Below are positions 46,018 through 53,275 of a DNA stretch of 53,275 bases, one piece after another. Position 1 is the stretch's first letter, and every line of letters begins with the position of its first letter. Source of the DNA: Saprospiraceae bacterium (lineage in GTDB: Bacteria > Bacteroidota > Bacteroidia > Chitinophagales > Saprospiraceae). The DNA lies in contig JAHDHH010000025.1 in the NCBI GenBank assembly GCA_020631405.1, forward strand, positions 1 to 53,275, read 5' to 3'. The position numbers and the translations under genes are program-made. The notes beneath the pieces were generated by a model. That model ran no database searches and was not told the origin of the DNA. It saw only the letters and a list, made by a program, of their open reading frames with translations.

Positions 46018-46632
46018 TTATAGTTTTTTGTTGTATAGGACTTTGGTGAAGAGCTTGGCAAGGAAGTTTGCCATTTTATCAATATCCAATTCATCATTGG
46101 TTGAGATGATATTGAGGAAGAGTTCAGTTGCTGATCCTACAATCATGTAACTCAGTAGCTTGTTTTCATAATCATCTTTAAAGTCAGAGTCAATGTTGTT
46201 TTTGATCAAAGAATCCTTGACGTCAAAGAAGATTTTTTTGATAATGTCAGAAGAATAGGCTGATGTCCTGACATAGGCGTGATTCTTTCTATGAAAGTCA
46301 ATTAGCCTATCACTAGTCACATACTCCAAGAAGCTCTTAAAGGAGCTGTAAAGCAGCTCAAAGAGGCCATGAGCCTCAGCTCTAGCTTTGACTGTCCGTT
46401 GTTGGATTTCGAGATTCATCTCTTCCATGACAGCATTGAATATGCTGTGGACATCTTTGTAGTAATTGTAAAATGTCCCCCTGCCTATCTCTGCTGCTTC
46501 TACAATATCAGATACTGTAGTGTTCTCGTATCCTTTAGTTGAGAACAAACTTAGAGCTACATCTAATAATTTACGTTGTACTTGTGCCTTATTTTGCTGG
46601 CGTTTACTTGGTATGACTTCTTCTACGTGCAC
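46018..46632 (-). CDS. TetR/AcrR family regulator of the beta-oxidation unit
   Basis: A 204-residue regulator: N-terminal helix-turn-helix (about 18-62, LLDVALSLFSTKGYENTTVSDIVEAAEIGRGTFYNYYKD), then an all-helical ligand-binding domain. The only start in frame is a GTG at 46632, 10 bases after the thiolase stop; an in-frame TGA lies 15 bases further up. Fatty-acid responsive TetR proteins (FadR of Bacillus, DesT/FadR types) release DNA on binding acyl-CoA. Here the gene is the last of the fadN-fadA side, so it could be controlled by the same promoter, an autoregulatory loop. The candidate operator is the palindrome at 50786-50798. Confidence 0.85.
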   Translation of the reverse strand: MHVEEVIPSKRQQNKAQVQRKLLDVALSLFSTKGYENTTVSDIVEAAEIGRGTFYNYYKDVHSIFNAVMEEMNLEIQQRTVKARAEAHGLFELLYSSFKSFLEYVTSDRLIDFHRKNHAYVRTSAYSSDIIKKIFFDVKDSLIKNNIDSDFKDDYENKLLSYMIVGSATELFLNIISTNDELDIDKMANFLAKLFTKVLYNKKL

Positions 46633-46642
46633 CTGTTTTGTC

Positions 46643-47815
46643 TTAATTCAACCTCTCAAAAATTCCGGCAATACCTTGTCCACCACCAACACAAGCAGTC
46701 ACCATACCATACGTTTGGTTTCTTCTTCTCATTTCATTGATCAGTTGGATACTCAATTTAGCACCAGTACATCCAAGTGGGTGTCCAAGTGCGACTGCGC
46801 CACCATTGACATTTACAGTTTCGTGATCTAGTCCGACTGTCTTCATTACAGCAAGTGCTTGTACCGCAAATGCCTCATTGAGCTCAGTCTGCTCAATATC
46901 CGAAAGCTTCATACCAGCATTTTTTAAGGCCTTAGGGATTGCCACACATGGACCGATTCCCATATATAATGGATCTATGCCACCTACAGCACAAGTTACC
47001 ATTCTCGCTACTGGTTCTAGGTTGAGTTGCTTCACCATTTCTTCACTCATGACGAGGGTGAATGCTGCTCCATCTGAAGTTTGCGATGAATTACCAGCAG
47101 TCACAACACCGCCTTGCTTAAATACAGCTCTTAGCCTAGCAAGTCCTTCCATTGAAGTACCTCTTCTCACTCCTTCGTCAGTATCTACGACATGTGATGA
47201 TTCGACTCTTTTACCATTGATGACATTGACATCTTCCACGGTTACAGGTACTATCTCATCCTTGAATAGACCACCATCAATTGCTGCAGCTGCTCTTTTG
47301 TGAGATTCTACTGCGAATGCATCAGCCTCTTCTCTTGTTACTTCATACTTAGCTGCTACAGCCTCTGCTGTATGCCCCATACTCACATGGTAGTTGATAT
47401 TGTCTATATTCGCCTTGTAGCTAGGGGATAGTTTGTATCCAGTCATTGGGATAAGAGACATGCTCTCCGTACCACCAGCAATATAGATATGTCCAAAACC
47501 TGCCTTGATTTTTCCGACAGCCATTGAGATTGCTTCAAGTCCAGAAGCACAATACCTATTGATTGTAATACCAGGTACCTCTATGCCAAGGGCTCTTGCT
47601 GCGATAAGCCTGCCGATTTGCAATCCTTGTTCTCCTTCTGGGTTAGCGCAACCTACGATGACATCATCTACCAGGGTGGGGTCTAGTTGTGGTACACTTT
47701 CTACTAGATGCTTAATGACATCGACGGCGAGATCATCTGATCTATAGTTTTTAAATCCACCTTTTTTTGCTCTTCCTACTGCTGATCTATATCCTGTGAC
47801 TATGTATGCTTCCAT
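46643..47815 (-). CDS. fadA: Acetyl-CoA C-acyltransferase (beta-ketothiolase)
   Basis: A 390-residue thiolase that splits 3-ketoacyl-CoA into acetyl-CoA and a shortened acyl-CoA, the last step of beta-oxidation. The catalytic residues are Cys89 in NRYCASGLEA, His345 in VALGHPLG and Cys375 in VTACVGGGQG. Length and motifs fit FadA. It lies downstream of the FadN-like gene, with the four-helix-bundle gene between, and immediately upstream of the TetR gene. Confidence 0.9.
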   Translation of the reverse strand: MEAYIVTGYRSAVGRAKKGGFKNYRSDDLAVDVIKHLVESVPQLDPTLVDDVIVGCANPEGEQGLQIGRLIAARALGIEVPGITINRYCASGLEAISMAVGKIKAGFGHIYIAGGTESMSLIPMTGYKLSPSYKANIDNINYHVSMGHTAEAVAAKYEVTREEADAFAVESHKRAAAAIDGGLFKDEIVPVTVEDVNVINGKRVESSHVVDTDEGVRRGTSMEGLARLRAVFKQGGVVTAGNSSQTSDGAAFTLVMSEEMVKQLNLEPVARMVTCAVGGIDPLYMGIGPCVAIPKALKNAGMKLSDIEQTELNEAFAVQALAVMKTVGLDHETVNVNGGAVALGHPLGCTGAKLSIQLINEMRRRNQTYGMVTACVGGGQGIAGIFERLN

Positions 47816-47837
47816 TGTTTTAATTTAGAGATTAGAC

Positions 47838-48247
47838 TATTAGATTAATAGATGTCAGACCTTTGTCATAAAGACAGCAATCATTTTTTGTATTTCATCT
47901 ATTTCTTTCAATATGGAGTTTCCTTTTTCTGTTGTTATAAATTTTAATTCAATACTAATGATCATTTGAGTTTCTAACTCTGCTAATGACCCCATTGAGA
48001 TATTAAGATAATTAAGCAAATGTTTTGTTGTATTTCTTCCACAACCTTCAGCAATATTAGAAGGAATAGATATTGAACATCTTCTTAATTGACTAGTTAA
48101 GCCAAAGACTTCCTCTTTCGGAAAATCTTTTGTCAGTGTGTAGACCTCGATTGCTAAGTCTTTAGATCTCTGCCAAATTTTTAATTCTCTAAAATTGTGC
48201 TTCATGAGCTTCTAAAATCTTACTATCTATGCGTCTAGCATCTAATA
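47838..48247. mobile_element. Cassette-like block around the four-helix-bundle gene
   Basis: TATTAGAT (47838-47845) and ATCTAATA (48240-48247) form an 8-base inverted repeat bracketing the four-helix-bundle gene, 410 bases in all, between fadN and fadA. Both edges also carry short tracts rich in ATTAG and CTA. The gene is unrelated to beta-oxidation, so an insertion is likely, but no transposase or target duplication is visible. Confidence 0.4.
47855..48205 (-). CDS. Four-helix-bundle (IVP/S23-like) protein
   Basis: A 116-residue protein of the four-helix-bundle family found in 23S rRNA intervening sequences and at scattered chromosomal sites. Motifs: FRELKIWQRSKDLAIEVY, FPKEEVFGLTSQLRRCSISIPSNIAEGCGR and a third helix LLNYLNISMGSLAELETQ. 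The family's role is unknown; some members sit inside rRNA genes, but no rRNA is present here. It lies between fadN and fadA on the same strand, bracketed by an 8-base inverted repeat, and is probably a mobile passenger. Confidence 0.85.
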   Translation of the reverse strand: MKHNFRELKIWQRSKDLAIEVYTLTKDFPKEEVFGLTSQLRRCSISIPSNIAEGCGRNTTKHLLNYLNISMGSLAELETQMIISIELKFITTEKGNSILKEIDEIQKMIAVFMTKV

Positions 48248-48249
48248 CA

Positions 48250-50649
48250 TTAGTTTCTCAATGGCTTATTATGCATCAGTATATGTTGTATCCTATCCAG
48301 CGTCTTTTGCTGACCTAGTAATGTTAAAAATGCTTCTCTTTCTATATCAAGTAAATATTGCTCACTAACCTGCTGCTTACTAGTCAGGTCACCACCACAG
48401 ATAACATAGGCAACCTTACGAGCTATCTCTACATCATAATCAGACATGTATAGTCCTAGTCTGAATTCGTTGATAGCAGAGTAAAGTGCTGATAATCCAT
48501 TTCTACCAAGTACAGTTACATCTTCTCTAGCACTCTTTGCTACATAGCCATCTGCTAGTTCAAGAACCTTTTCTTTAGCTTTCTTGATGTTAGTAGGAGT
48601 CTTGACAGTGACGATGTCCTTCATCGGGTCAAGGAGGTTATATGAGTATGCTTCATAAGCCGATGTAGCTACACTAGCAGTTGCAATTGGCTTAAAATGA
48701 TCGATGAGTGTAGGTATCATCACATCACCATCAAAAAAGCTATCCGATGCTCTTAGTGCCATCTCCTTAGTTCCACCTCCACCAGGGATCAATCCTACAC
48801 CTACTTCCACTAATCCAATATATGATTCAGCGGCATAGATTCCTGCGTCACAATGCATAGCCATCTCACAGCCACCTCCGAATACATAACCTTGAGTAGC
48901 TATCACTGTTGGTACTTTTGAAGTCCTTAGATACATGGTGAGTTGTTGGAATTCATCGACCATTTTGTCCAATGTCTTAAAATCCTTTTGCATTGCAAGC
49001 ATGCCTACTGGCATGAGGTTAGCTCCTACTGAGAAGTTCTTTGCATTGTTACCTATGACTACACCATTCCAACCTTCGTCTTCGGCAAGTTTGATCGCAT
49101 CATGGAGTCCTTGACCAATACCTTCGCCTATAGCGTTGCTTTTCGATTGGAACTCAAGACACATCACACCATCTCCTATATCATGAACAGTACATTCGCT
49201 ATTCTGCAATACTGGAGTCTTACTTCTGATAAGATCTAAGATTACAAATTCAGCAGCACTAGGTACTTGTATGTAAGCTTGACTTGCTGGGTCATAGCAA
49301 TGCTTTTTACCACCTTCTTCTTTGTAAAACTGTGAGTGACCTTTAGCTTGCATGTCAGTGATCCAAGCTGGCACCACTTCTCCACACTCAGCTATAATTT
49401 TCAATCCTTTTTCGAATCCTAATTCGTCCCAGTATTCAAATGGGCCATAGTCCCACATATATCCTGCTCTCATAGCGTCATCTAGTGCATATACTGAGTC
49501 AGATATTTCGGGTATTCTATTAGCAGAATAAGCAAACAGAGAGGCGAAGTACTCTTTCAAGAAGATATTTTCTCTCTCAGTACCATCCACTAAGTTATTG
49601 ATCCTTTTTTCGAATATTTCTATACTTTTTGCAGCTCCGACTGCAGCCAACCTTGGTTTGATGGATGGCTCGTAACTCAGAGTGTCAAGATTCAAGGCCA
49701 TGATGATCTTTTTGCCTTTCTCATCTTTTTTACCCGTCTTTTCGTAGAATCCTTTCTTAGTTTTATTACCAAGAAACTTGTTCTCTATCAAAAAGTCCAT
49801 GTACTTGGTACTACCTTCATTCTCCACAGTAGCAAAGAATTCGTCAGATACATTATTGTTGACAAATCGACCAACCTTATCTGCTGTGTCAAGACCTACT
49901 AAATCCTGTAACCTAAATGTTGCAGTATTTGGCCTTCCAATGAGAGTCCCTGTAATGGCATCTACCTCTTCGATTCTCATCTTGTGCTTCTCCGTCAGCT
50001 GAAATACCTTTGCTGTAGACATGACTCCAATCCTATTAGAGATAAATGCAGGAGTATCTTTACAAAGTACGGTTTCTTTTCCTAGAATCTTATTACCAAA
50101 GTCAAGGAAGAAGTCAATCACTCCAGGGTTTGAAGTTTTGTGAGGAATTACTTCAAATAGCGGTAAGTACCTCGGTGGATTGAAGAAGTGAGTCCCACAA
50201 AAATGAGCTGCAAAATCTTCTGATCTCCCTTCTACAAGTCTTTGAATCGGTATGCTAGAAGTATTTGAGGATATCAACGATCCTGGTTTTCTATATTGTT
50301 CTACTTTTTCGAATATCTGATGCTTGATATCTAATCTTTCAATAACAACCTCAATAATCCAATCTGCATCACCTATTTTATCAAAGTCATCATCGAAGTT
50401 TCCAGTTTTGATTCTCTTTGCAAAATCTTTGGAGTAGAGTGGTGCTGGCTTAGACTTGATTGCCTTTGCAAGAGCTCCATTGACGAGTTTGTTTCTCTGA
50501 GTTGCTTGCTGCTTTTCTTCATCGGTTAGGTCAAAAGGAACAATGTCAAGTAATAGCACATCCAGTCCAACATTGGCAAGATGACATGCAATCCCTGATC
50601 CCATTACTCCAGATCCAAGTACTGCAACTTTTTGAATTCTATATTTCAT
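48250..50649 (-). CDS. fadN: FadN-like 3-hydroxyacyl-CoA dehydrogenase / enoyl-CoA hydratase fusion
   Basis: A 799-residue bifunctional beta-oxidation enzyme, dehydrogenase first and hydratase second, the order of Bacillus subtilis FadN and the opposite of E. coli FadB. The NAD-binding GSGVMGSG is at 12-19, followed by the dehydrogenase catalytic half with HFFNPPRYLPLFEVI. The hydratase core in the last 300 residues has both glutamates of the crotonase site (GGGCEMAMHCDA and IGLVEVGVGLIPGGGGT) and the oxyanion loop VGANL. The gene is first of the minus-strand unit, followed by the four-helix-bundle gene, fadA and tetR, and divergent from the acyl-CoA dehydrogenase. Confidence 0.85.
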   Translation of the reverse strand: MKYRIQKVAVLGSGVMGSGIACHLANVGLDVLLLDIVPFDLTDEEKQQATQRNKLVNGALAKAIKSKPAPLYSKDFAKRIKTGNFDDDFDKIGDADWIIEVVIERLDIKHQIFEKVEQYRKPGSLISSNTSSIPIQRLVEGRSEDFAAHFCGTHFFNPPRYLPLFEVIPHKTSNPGVIDFFLDFGNKILGKETVLCKDTPAFISNRIGVMSTAKVFQLTEKHKMRIEEVDAITGTLIGRPNTATFRLQDLVGLDTADKVGRFVNNNVSDEFFATVENEGSTKYMDFLIENKFLGNKTKKGFYEKTGKKDEKGKKIIMALNLDTLSYEPSIKPRLAAVGAAKSIEIFEKRINNLVDGTERENIFLKEYFASLFAYSANRIPEISDSVYALDDAMRAGYMWDYGPFEYWDELGFEKGLKIIAECGEVVPAWITDMQAKGHSQFYKEEGGKKHCYDPASQAYIQVPSAAEFVILDLIRSKTPVLQNSECTVHDIGDGVMCLEFQSKSNAIGEGIGQGLHDAIKLAEDEGWNGVVIGNNAKNFSVGANLMPVGMLAMQKDFKTLDKMVDEFQQLTMYLRTSKVPTVIATQGYVFGGGCEMAMHCDAGIYAAESYIGLVEVGVGLIPGGGGTKEMALRASDSFFDGDVMIPTLIDHFKPIATASVATSAYEAYSYNLLDPMKDIVTVKTPTNIKKAKEKVLELADGYVAKSAREDVTVLGRNGLSALYSAINEFRLGLYMSDYDVEIARKVAYVICGGDLTSKQQVSEQYLLDIEREAFLTLLGQQKTLDRIQHILMHNKPLRN

Positions 50650-50768
50650 TTAGATATTATTGATCTTTTAAAAAAGAGCTAAAAACGACAACAGTAATGT
50701 AAAGCGATATTTCGATTAATGTTGTATTCAGTAAAGAAATTATTTCTTCAACTTTTTTTGAATTAAAA

Positions 50769-50776
50769 CAAAGTTA
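50769..50776 (-). promoter_or_regulatory. -7 promoter element for the fadN unit
   Basis: The minus strand reads TAACTTTG, a match to TAnnTTTG. It lies 119 bases before the fadN start codon and 9 bases from the palindrome at 50786-50798, so that a factor bound there would cover the -33 region. Confidence 0.45.
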
Positions 50777-50785
50777 ATAAAAAAA

Positions 50786-50798
50786 TGACACAGTGTCA
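50786..50798. promoter_or_regulatory. Candidate TetR operator in the divergent fad promoter
   Basis: TGACAC-A-GTGTCA is a perfect 6-1-6 palindrome, flanked by A-runs and T-runs on its two sides. It lies between a minus-strand -7 box (50769-50776) and a plus-strand -7 box (50810-50817), 9 and 11 bases away, so it overlaps both -33 regions. A TetR dimer bound here would repress both directions. The TetR gene lies at the end of the minus-strand unit. Confidence 0.6.
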
Positions 50799-50809
50799 CT
50801 TTTTTATTT

Positions 50810-50817
50810 TATGTTTG
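50810..50817 (+). promoter_or_regulatory. -7 promoter element for the acyl-CoA dehydrogenase unit
   Basis: TATGTTTG matches TAnnTTTG, 24 bases before the acyl-CoA dehydrogenase start codon and 11 bases from the palindrome at 50786-50798. Confidence 0.5.
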
Positions 50818-50841
50818 TATAGTAACTAAAAATACAAGATT

Positions 50842-52650
50842 ATGGCTCAGTTTATAGATATGGACAATGTCAAATTCATTCTTAACGAAATGTTGGAAGT
50901 AGAATCGTTGTGCTCTTATCCAAGGTTTAGTGACTTTGACAAAGAAAGTTTTGACATTCTATTAGATTCAACAATGACTTATGCCGAGACGGTGATGTAT
51001 CCATCATTTAGAGAGACAGATGAGCAAGAAGCTAGGTATGAAGATGGCAAAATCATCGTACATCCTATAGTAGGTCAGTACATGAAAGATGCTGGTAGTA
51101 ATGGAAATATCGGCGCTACATTTGACTATGAAGACGGCGGTGTACAATTGCCTCATACAGTTTATATAGCTCAAGGTCATATCGCTGAGTGTGCCAATAA
51201 TCACTTAACAGGATATCCAGGCTTGACATCTGGTGCAGCTCAATTGCTAGTAACGTTTGGAGATCAGGCTGTTAAAGATATGTTTGTCCCTAAAATGCTA
51301 GCAGGAGAGTGGGGAGGTACGATGTGCCTGACTGAGCCACAAGCTGGGAGCTCGTTGTCGGATATCACTTCTACAGCTAAGCCCAATGATGATGGGTCAT
51401 ATGCGATTGCAGGACAGAAAATATTTATATCAGGTGGAGATCACGAATATTGTGAAAACTTCGTGCATCTATATCTTGCAAGGATTGATGGTGCTCCAAA
51501 AGGGACAAAAGGTATTTCATTGTTTGCAGTGCCAAAATTCAGAATGGAGGATGGTAAATTAGTGAGCAATGATGTATTGACAGCTAGTGATTTCCCTAAA
51601 ATGGGGCAGAAAGGATATTGCACCACTCACCTAGTATTTGGCGAGAATGGCAATACCAAAGGCTGGTTGGTCGGACCTGAAAATCAAGGATTGAAGTGTA
51701 TGTTCCAGATGATGAACGGAGCAAGGATAGAAGTAGGATGTACTGCAACCTCAATAGCTACAGCCGCATACTACGCCTCATTGCAATATGCTAAAGAAAG
51801 ACCACAAGGAAGAAAGATCCTTAACCACGGTAAAAAGAATATCAATGAAGAGCAAGCCCTCATTATTGAGCACCCAGACGTCAGAAGAATGTTGCTCTTA
51901 CAGAAAGCAATAACTGAGGGATCAATAGCACTCACATTGCAGTCGGCTTACTACCACGATATGTCAGAGGCAGGTCCAGAAGACGAAAGACACAACTATC
52001 ACATGCTACTCGAACTCTTGACACCAATGGTGAAGACATATGGGTCAGAGATGGGTATTGAATCTGTGAGTAATGGACTTCAGATTCTTGGTGGCTATGG
52101 CTTCTGCTCAGAGTTTGTACTTCAACAATACTATAGAGATATCAGAATCACTTCTATCTATGAAGGTACCACTGGGATCCAATCACTGGATTTGCTAGGT
52201 AGGAAGGTTGTGATGAACAATGGTGAAGCAATGAGAGCTTTGACAAAAGAGATAATCTCAACTATCAAAGCTGCTGAGAATTATGATGACTTAAAGCCAT
52301 ATGCTGATCAGCTCAAGAAGGCATCTAAAGAACTAGAAGAGACGCTTATGCATTTACTCTCATTTGCAATGAAGGGAGAGCATGAAAAATATATAGCAGA
52401 CGCAACACTCTTTATGGAGATGATTTGTACAATTGTTGTAGGATGGCAATGGTTGAAAATGGCAACAACTGCCAAAACAGCAATGGTTACAGGAAATATG
52501 GTTTCTAAAATAGGATTCTATGAGAGTAAGTTACATACTATGAAATTTTACTTTAAGTATGAATTGCCAAAAATTGCAAGTCTGAAAGAAACTTTATTCA
52601 ACGAAGCAACATTAACAATACAACAGGAGGATAGCGTTGTATTCTCTTAA
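50842..52650 (+). CDS. Acyl-CoA dehydrogenase with C-terminal extension
   Basis: A 602-residue flavoprotein, longer than the usual 380-residue form, with an N-terminal segment and a C-terminal domain as in the DmdC/AidB-related and FadE-like long enzymes. The FAD-binding and signature segments are MCLTEPQAGSSLSDI, the substrate-side GGYGFCSEF and IYEGTTGIQSLDLLGRKV; the Glu of YEGT is the likely catalytic base. It does the first step of beta-oxidation, acyl-CoA to 2-enoyl-CoA. It is divergent from the fadN unit and 25 bases before the SCP2 gene, with which it is likely co-transcribed. Confidence 0.85.
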   Translation: MAQFIDMDNVKFILNEMLEVESLCSYPRFSDFDKESFDILLDSTMTYAETVMYPSFRETDEQEARYEDGKIIVHPIVGQYMKDAGSNGNIGATFDYEDGGVQLPHTVYIAQGHIAECANNHLTGYPGLTSGAAQLLVTFGDQAVKDMFVPKMLAGEWGGTMCLTEPQAGSSLSDITSTAKPNDDGSYAIAGQKIFISGGDHEYCENFVHLYLARIDGAPKGTKGISLFAVPKFRMEDGKLVSNDVLTASDFPKMGQKGYCTTHLVFGENGNTKGWLVGPENQGLKCMFQMMNGARIEVGCTATSIATAAYYASLQYAKERPQGRKILNHGKKNINEEQALIIEHPDVRRMLLLQKAITEGSIALTLQSAYYHDMSEAGPEDERHNYHMLLELLTPMVKTYGSEMGIESVSNGLQILGGYGFCSEFVLQQYYRDIRITSIYEGTTGIQSLDLLGRKVVMNNGEAMRALTKEIISTIKAAENYDDLKPYADQLKKASKELEETLMHLLSFAMKGEHEKYIADATLFMEMICTIVVGWQWLKMATTAKTAMVTGNMVSKIGFYESKLHTMKFYFKYELPKIASLKETLFNEATLTIQQEDSVVFS

Positions 52651-52675
52651 ATTCAAATAATTTAACGATTTAGAA

Positions 52676-52969
52676 ATGATAGATCAAGTAACAGAAAAGT
52701 TCAAAGCACAGGCAGACAATGTAGGACCTATTGGTGGCACCATTAAGTTCATGTTAGATGATAGCCCTGTGTATATCGATGGTAGTGGTGAGGCCAACAT
52801 AGTAAGCAATGAAGACAAGGAAGCCGACTGCGTTATCACTACAAGTATAGAAACCTTAGGCAAACTCACAAAAGGAGAGCTCAACCCTATGATGGCAGTC
52901 ATGGGAGGTAAGGTTAAGATTAAAGGAGACATGGGATTAGCCATGAAGCTCCAATCCTTATTAGGATAG
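52676..52969 (+). CDS. SCP2 sterol-binding domain protein
   Basis: A 97-residue protein made of a single SCP2-type lipid-binding fold: GGTIKFMLDDSPVYIDG, ADCVITTSIETLGKLTKGELNPMMAVMGGKVKIKGDMGLAMKLQSLL. These small proteins bind acyl-CoA or sterols and may carry or buffer acyl-CoA for the neighbouring dehydrogenase. It starts 25 bases after the dehydrogenase stop and is followed by a terminator. Confidence 0.85.
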   Translation: MIDQVTEKFKAQADNVGPIGGTIKFMLDDSPVYIDGSGEANIVSNEDKEADCVITTSIETLGKLTKGELNPMMAVMGGKVKIKGDMGLAMKLQSLLG

Positions 52970-53000
52970 ATTACAAAAGAATTAAGTTTTAAGTTTTTGG

Positions 53001-53033
53001 TAGGCTGTGCAATTGCATGGCCTATTTTTATTT
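53001..53033 (+). terminator. Rho-independent terminator after the SCP2 gene
   Basis: TAGGC (53001-53005) pairs with GCCTA (53020-53024), with an inner palindrome TGCAATTGCA in the loop, and a T-rich run TTTTTATTT follows directly. It lies 31 bases after the SCP2 stop. Confidence 0.8.
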
Positions 53034-53275
53034 GATAAGGTGTGTTATATTGGCAAATTCGATTAATAGCAAAAGTTAAGCCCTAAATCTAGGCTTAAAT
53101 AAATTGGTGACTATGTAACTATGTCATATTCTTATAAAGAGATGGCAGTTTTTTCTGCAATTACACTCTCTATATATCCTGGGTACTTTTATTAAGATAT
53201 TCGGCTATATATGTGAGTATATAGCACCTATGTAAAAGTAGTAACTTGATAACTCAATAAAATCATTACAAATTA
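53034..53275. other. Right-edge region without a recognised gene
   Basis: No coding frame of note. A hairpin is present: TTAAGCC (53076-53082) with GGCTTAA (53092-53098), extended by TA-TA pairing with one bulged C. It could be a second terminator or a regulatory element of a gene beyond the window. Confidence 0.4.

Noticed and set aside
46878..47303. Antisense frame of 141 residues inside the thiolase gene
   Set aside because: Mirror of a strongly coding gene, with no known domain.
47855..48205. Intervening sequence of a 23S rRNA gene
   Set aside because: The gene family is often found there, but no rRNA flanks it; both sides are fatty acid genes.

Overview
The window reads as chromosome of an AT-rich, gliding or T9SS-type Bacteroidota, plausibly of the Saprospiria/Flavobacteriia kind. 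The evidence is a gldC homologue, several proteins with type IX secretion tails (type A Por-tail and type B CHU_C), SprB-type repeats, TonB receptors with carboxypeptidase-regulatory-like N-termini, many SusD-era families of unknown function (DUF2452, DUF4856, DUF1761), and repeated TAnnTTTG -7 promoter elements, the Bacteroidota consensus. No rRNA, tRNA, CRISPR array, phage or IS element was seen.

Layout. 1-2319 (minus): the 5' end of a rarA-like AAA+ gene, an ABC-2 exporter pair and an EF-hand lipoprotein. 2498-3364 (plus): an AlkD-type DNA glycosylase and a 39-residue Lys/Cys-rich mini-protein. 3367-9508 (minus): a tightly packed four-gene locus, DUF4856 lipoprotein - imelysin-like lipoprotein - HTTM/gamma-carboxylase-like membrane protein - TonB receptor, with a Fur-box-like palindrome just upstream, so probably an iron or metal acquisition operon. 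A second TonB receptor faces it across a 516-base intergenic region. 12598-15505 (minus): ECF sigma factor, membrane anti-sigma-like protein, DUF4097-like surface/periplasmic protein and an outer-membrane barrel. 15612-18536 (minus): a lipoprotein oligopeptidase B and a YjjG-like HAD nucleotidase.

The centre is dominated by one gene, 18720-33914, encoding a 5064-residue secreted protein: two DUF11-like domains, 51 SprB-like cassettes of about 77 residues, a third DUF11-like domain, four SdrD-B-like domains and a T9SS type A tail. The cassettes are ordered in a hierarchical (A-B-C-D-C'-D') and later (A-B-C) register, and nearly all carry four cysteines. This is the most striking object in the window.

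34012-45128 holds mixed genes: DUF2452, barrels, DUF1761, two methyltransferase-like proteins, a coupled CBM9-like/PKD-CHU_C pair, gldC, an S24 (LexA-like) repressor, and a barrel overlapping a T9SS-exported FG-GAP/UnbV protein. 45158-52969 is a fatty-acid beta-oxidation module: fadN-like, fadA-like thiolase and a TetR regulator on minus, facing an acyl-CoA dehydrogenase and an SCP2 protein on plus. A perfect 6-1-6 palindrome lies between two divergent -7 boxes, the obvious candidate TetR operator. A four-helix-bundle (IVP-type) gene bracketed by short inverted repeats interrupts the fadN-fadA pair. The last 306 bases hold a terminator and no gene.
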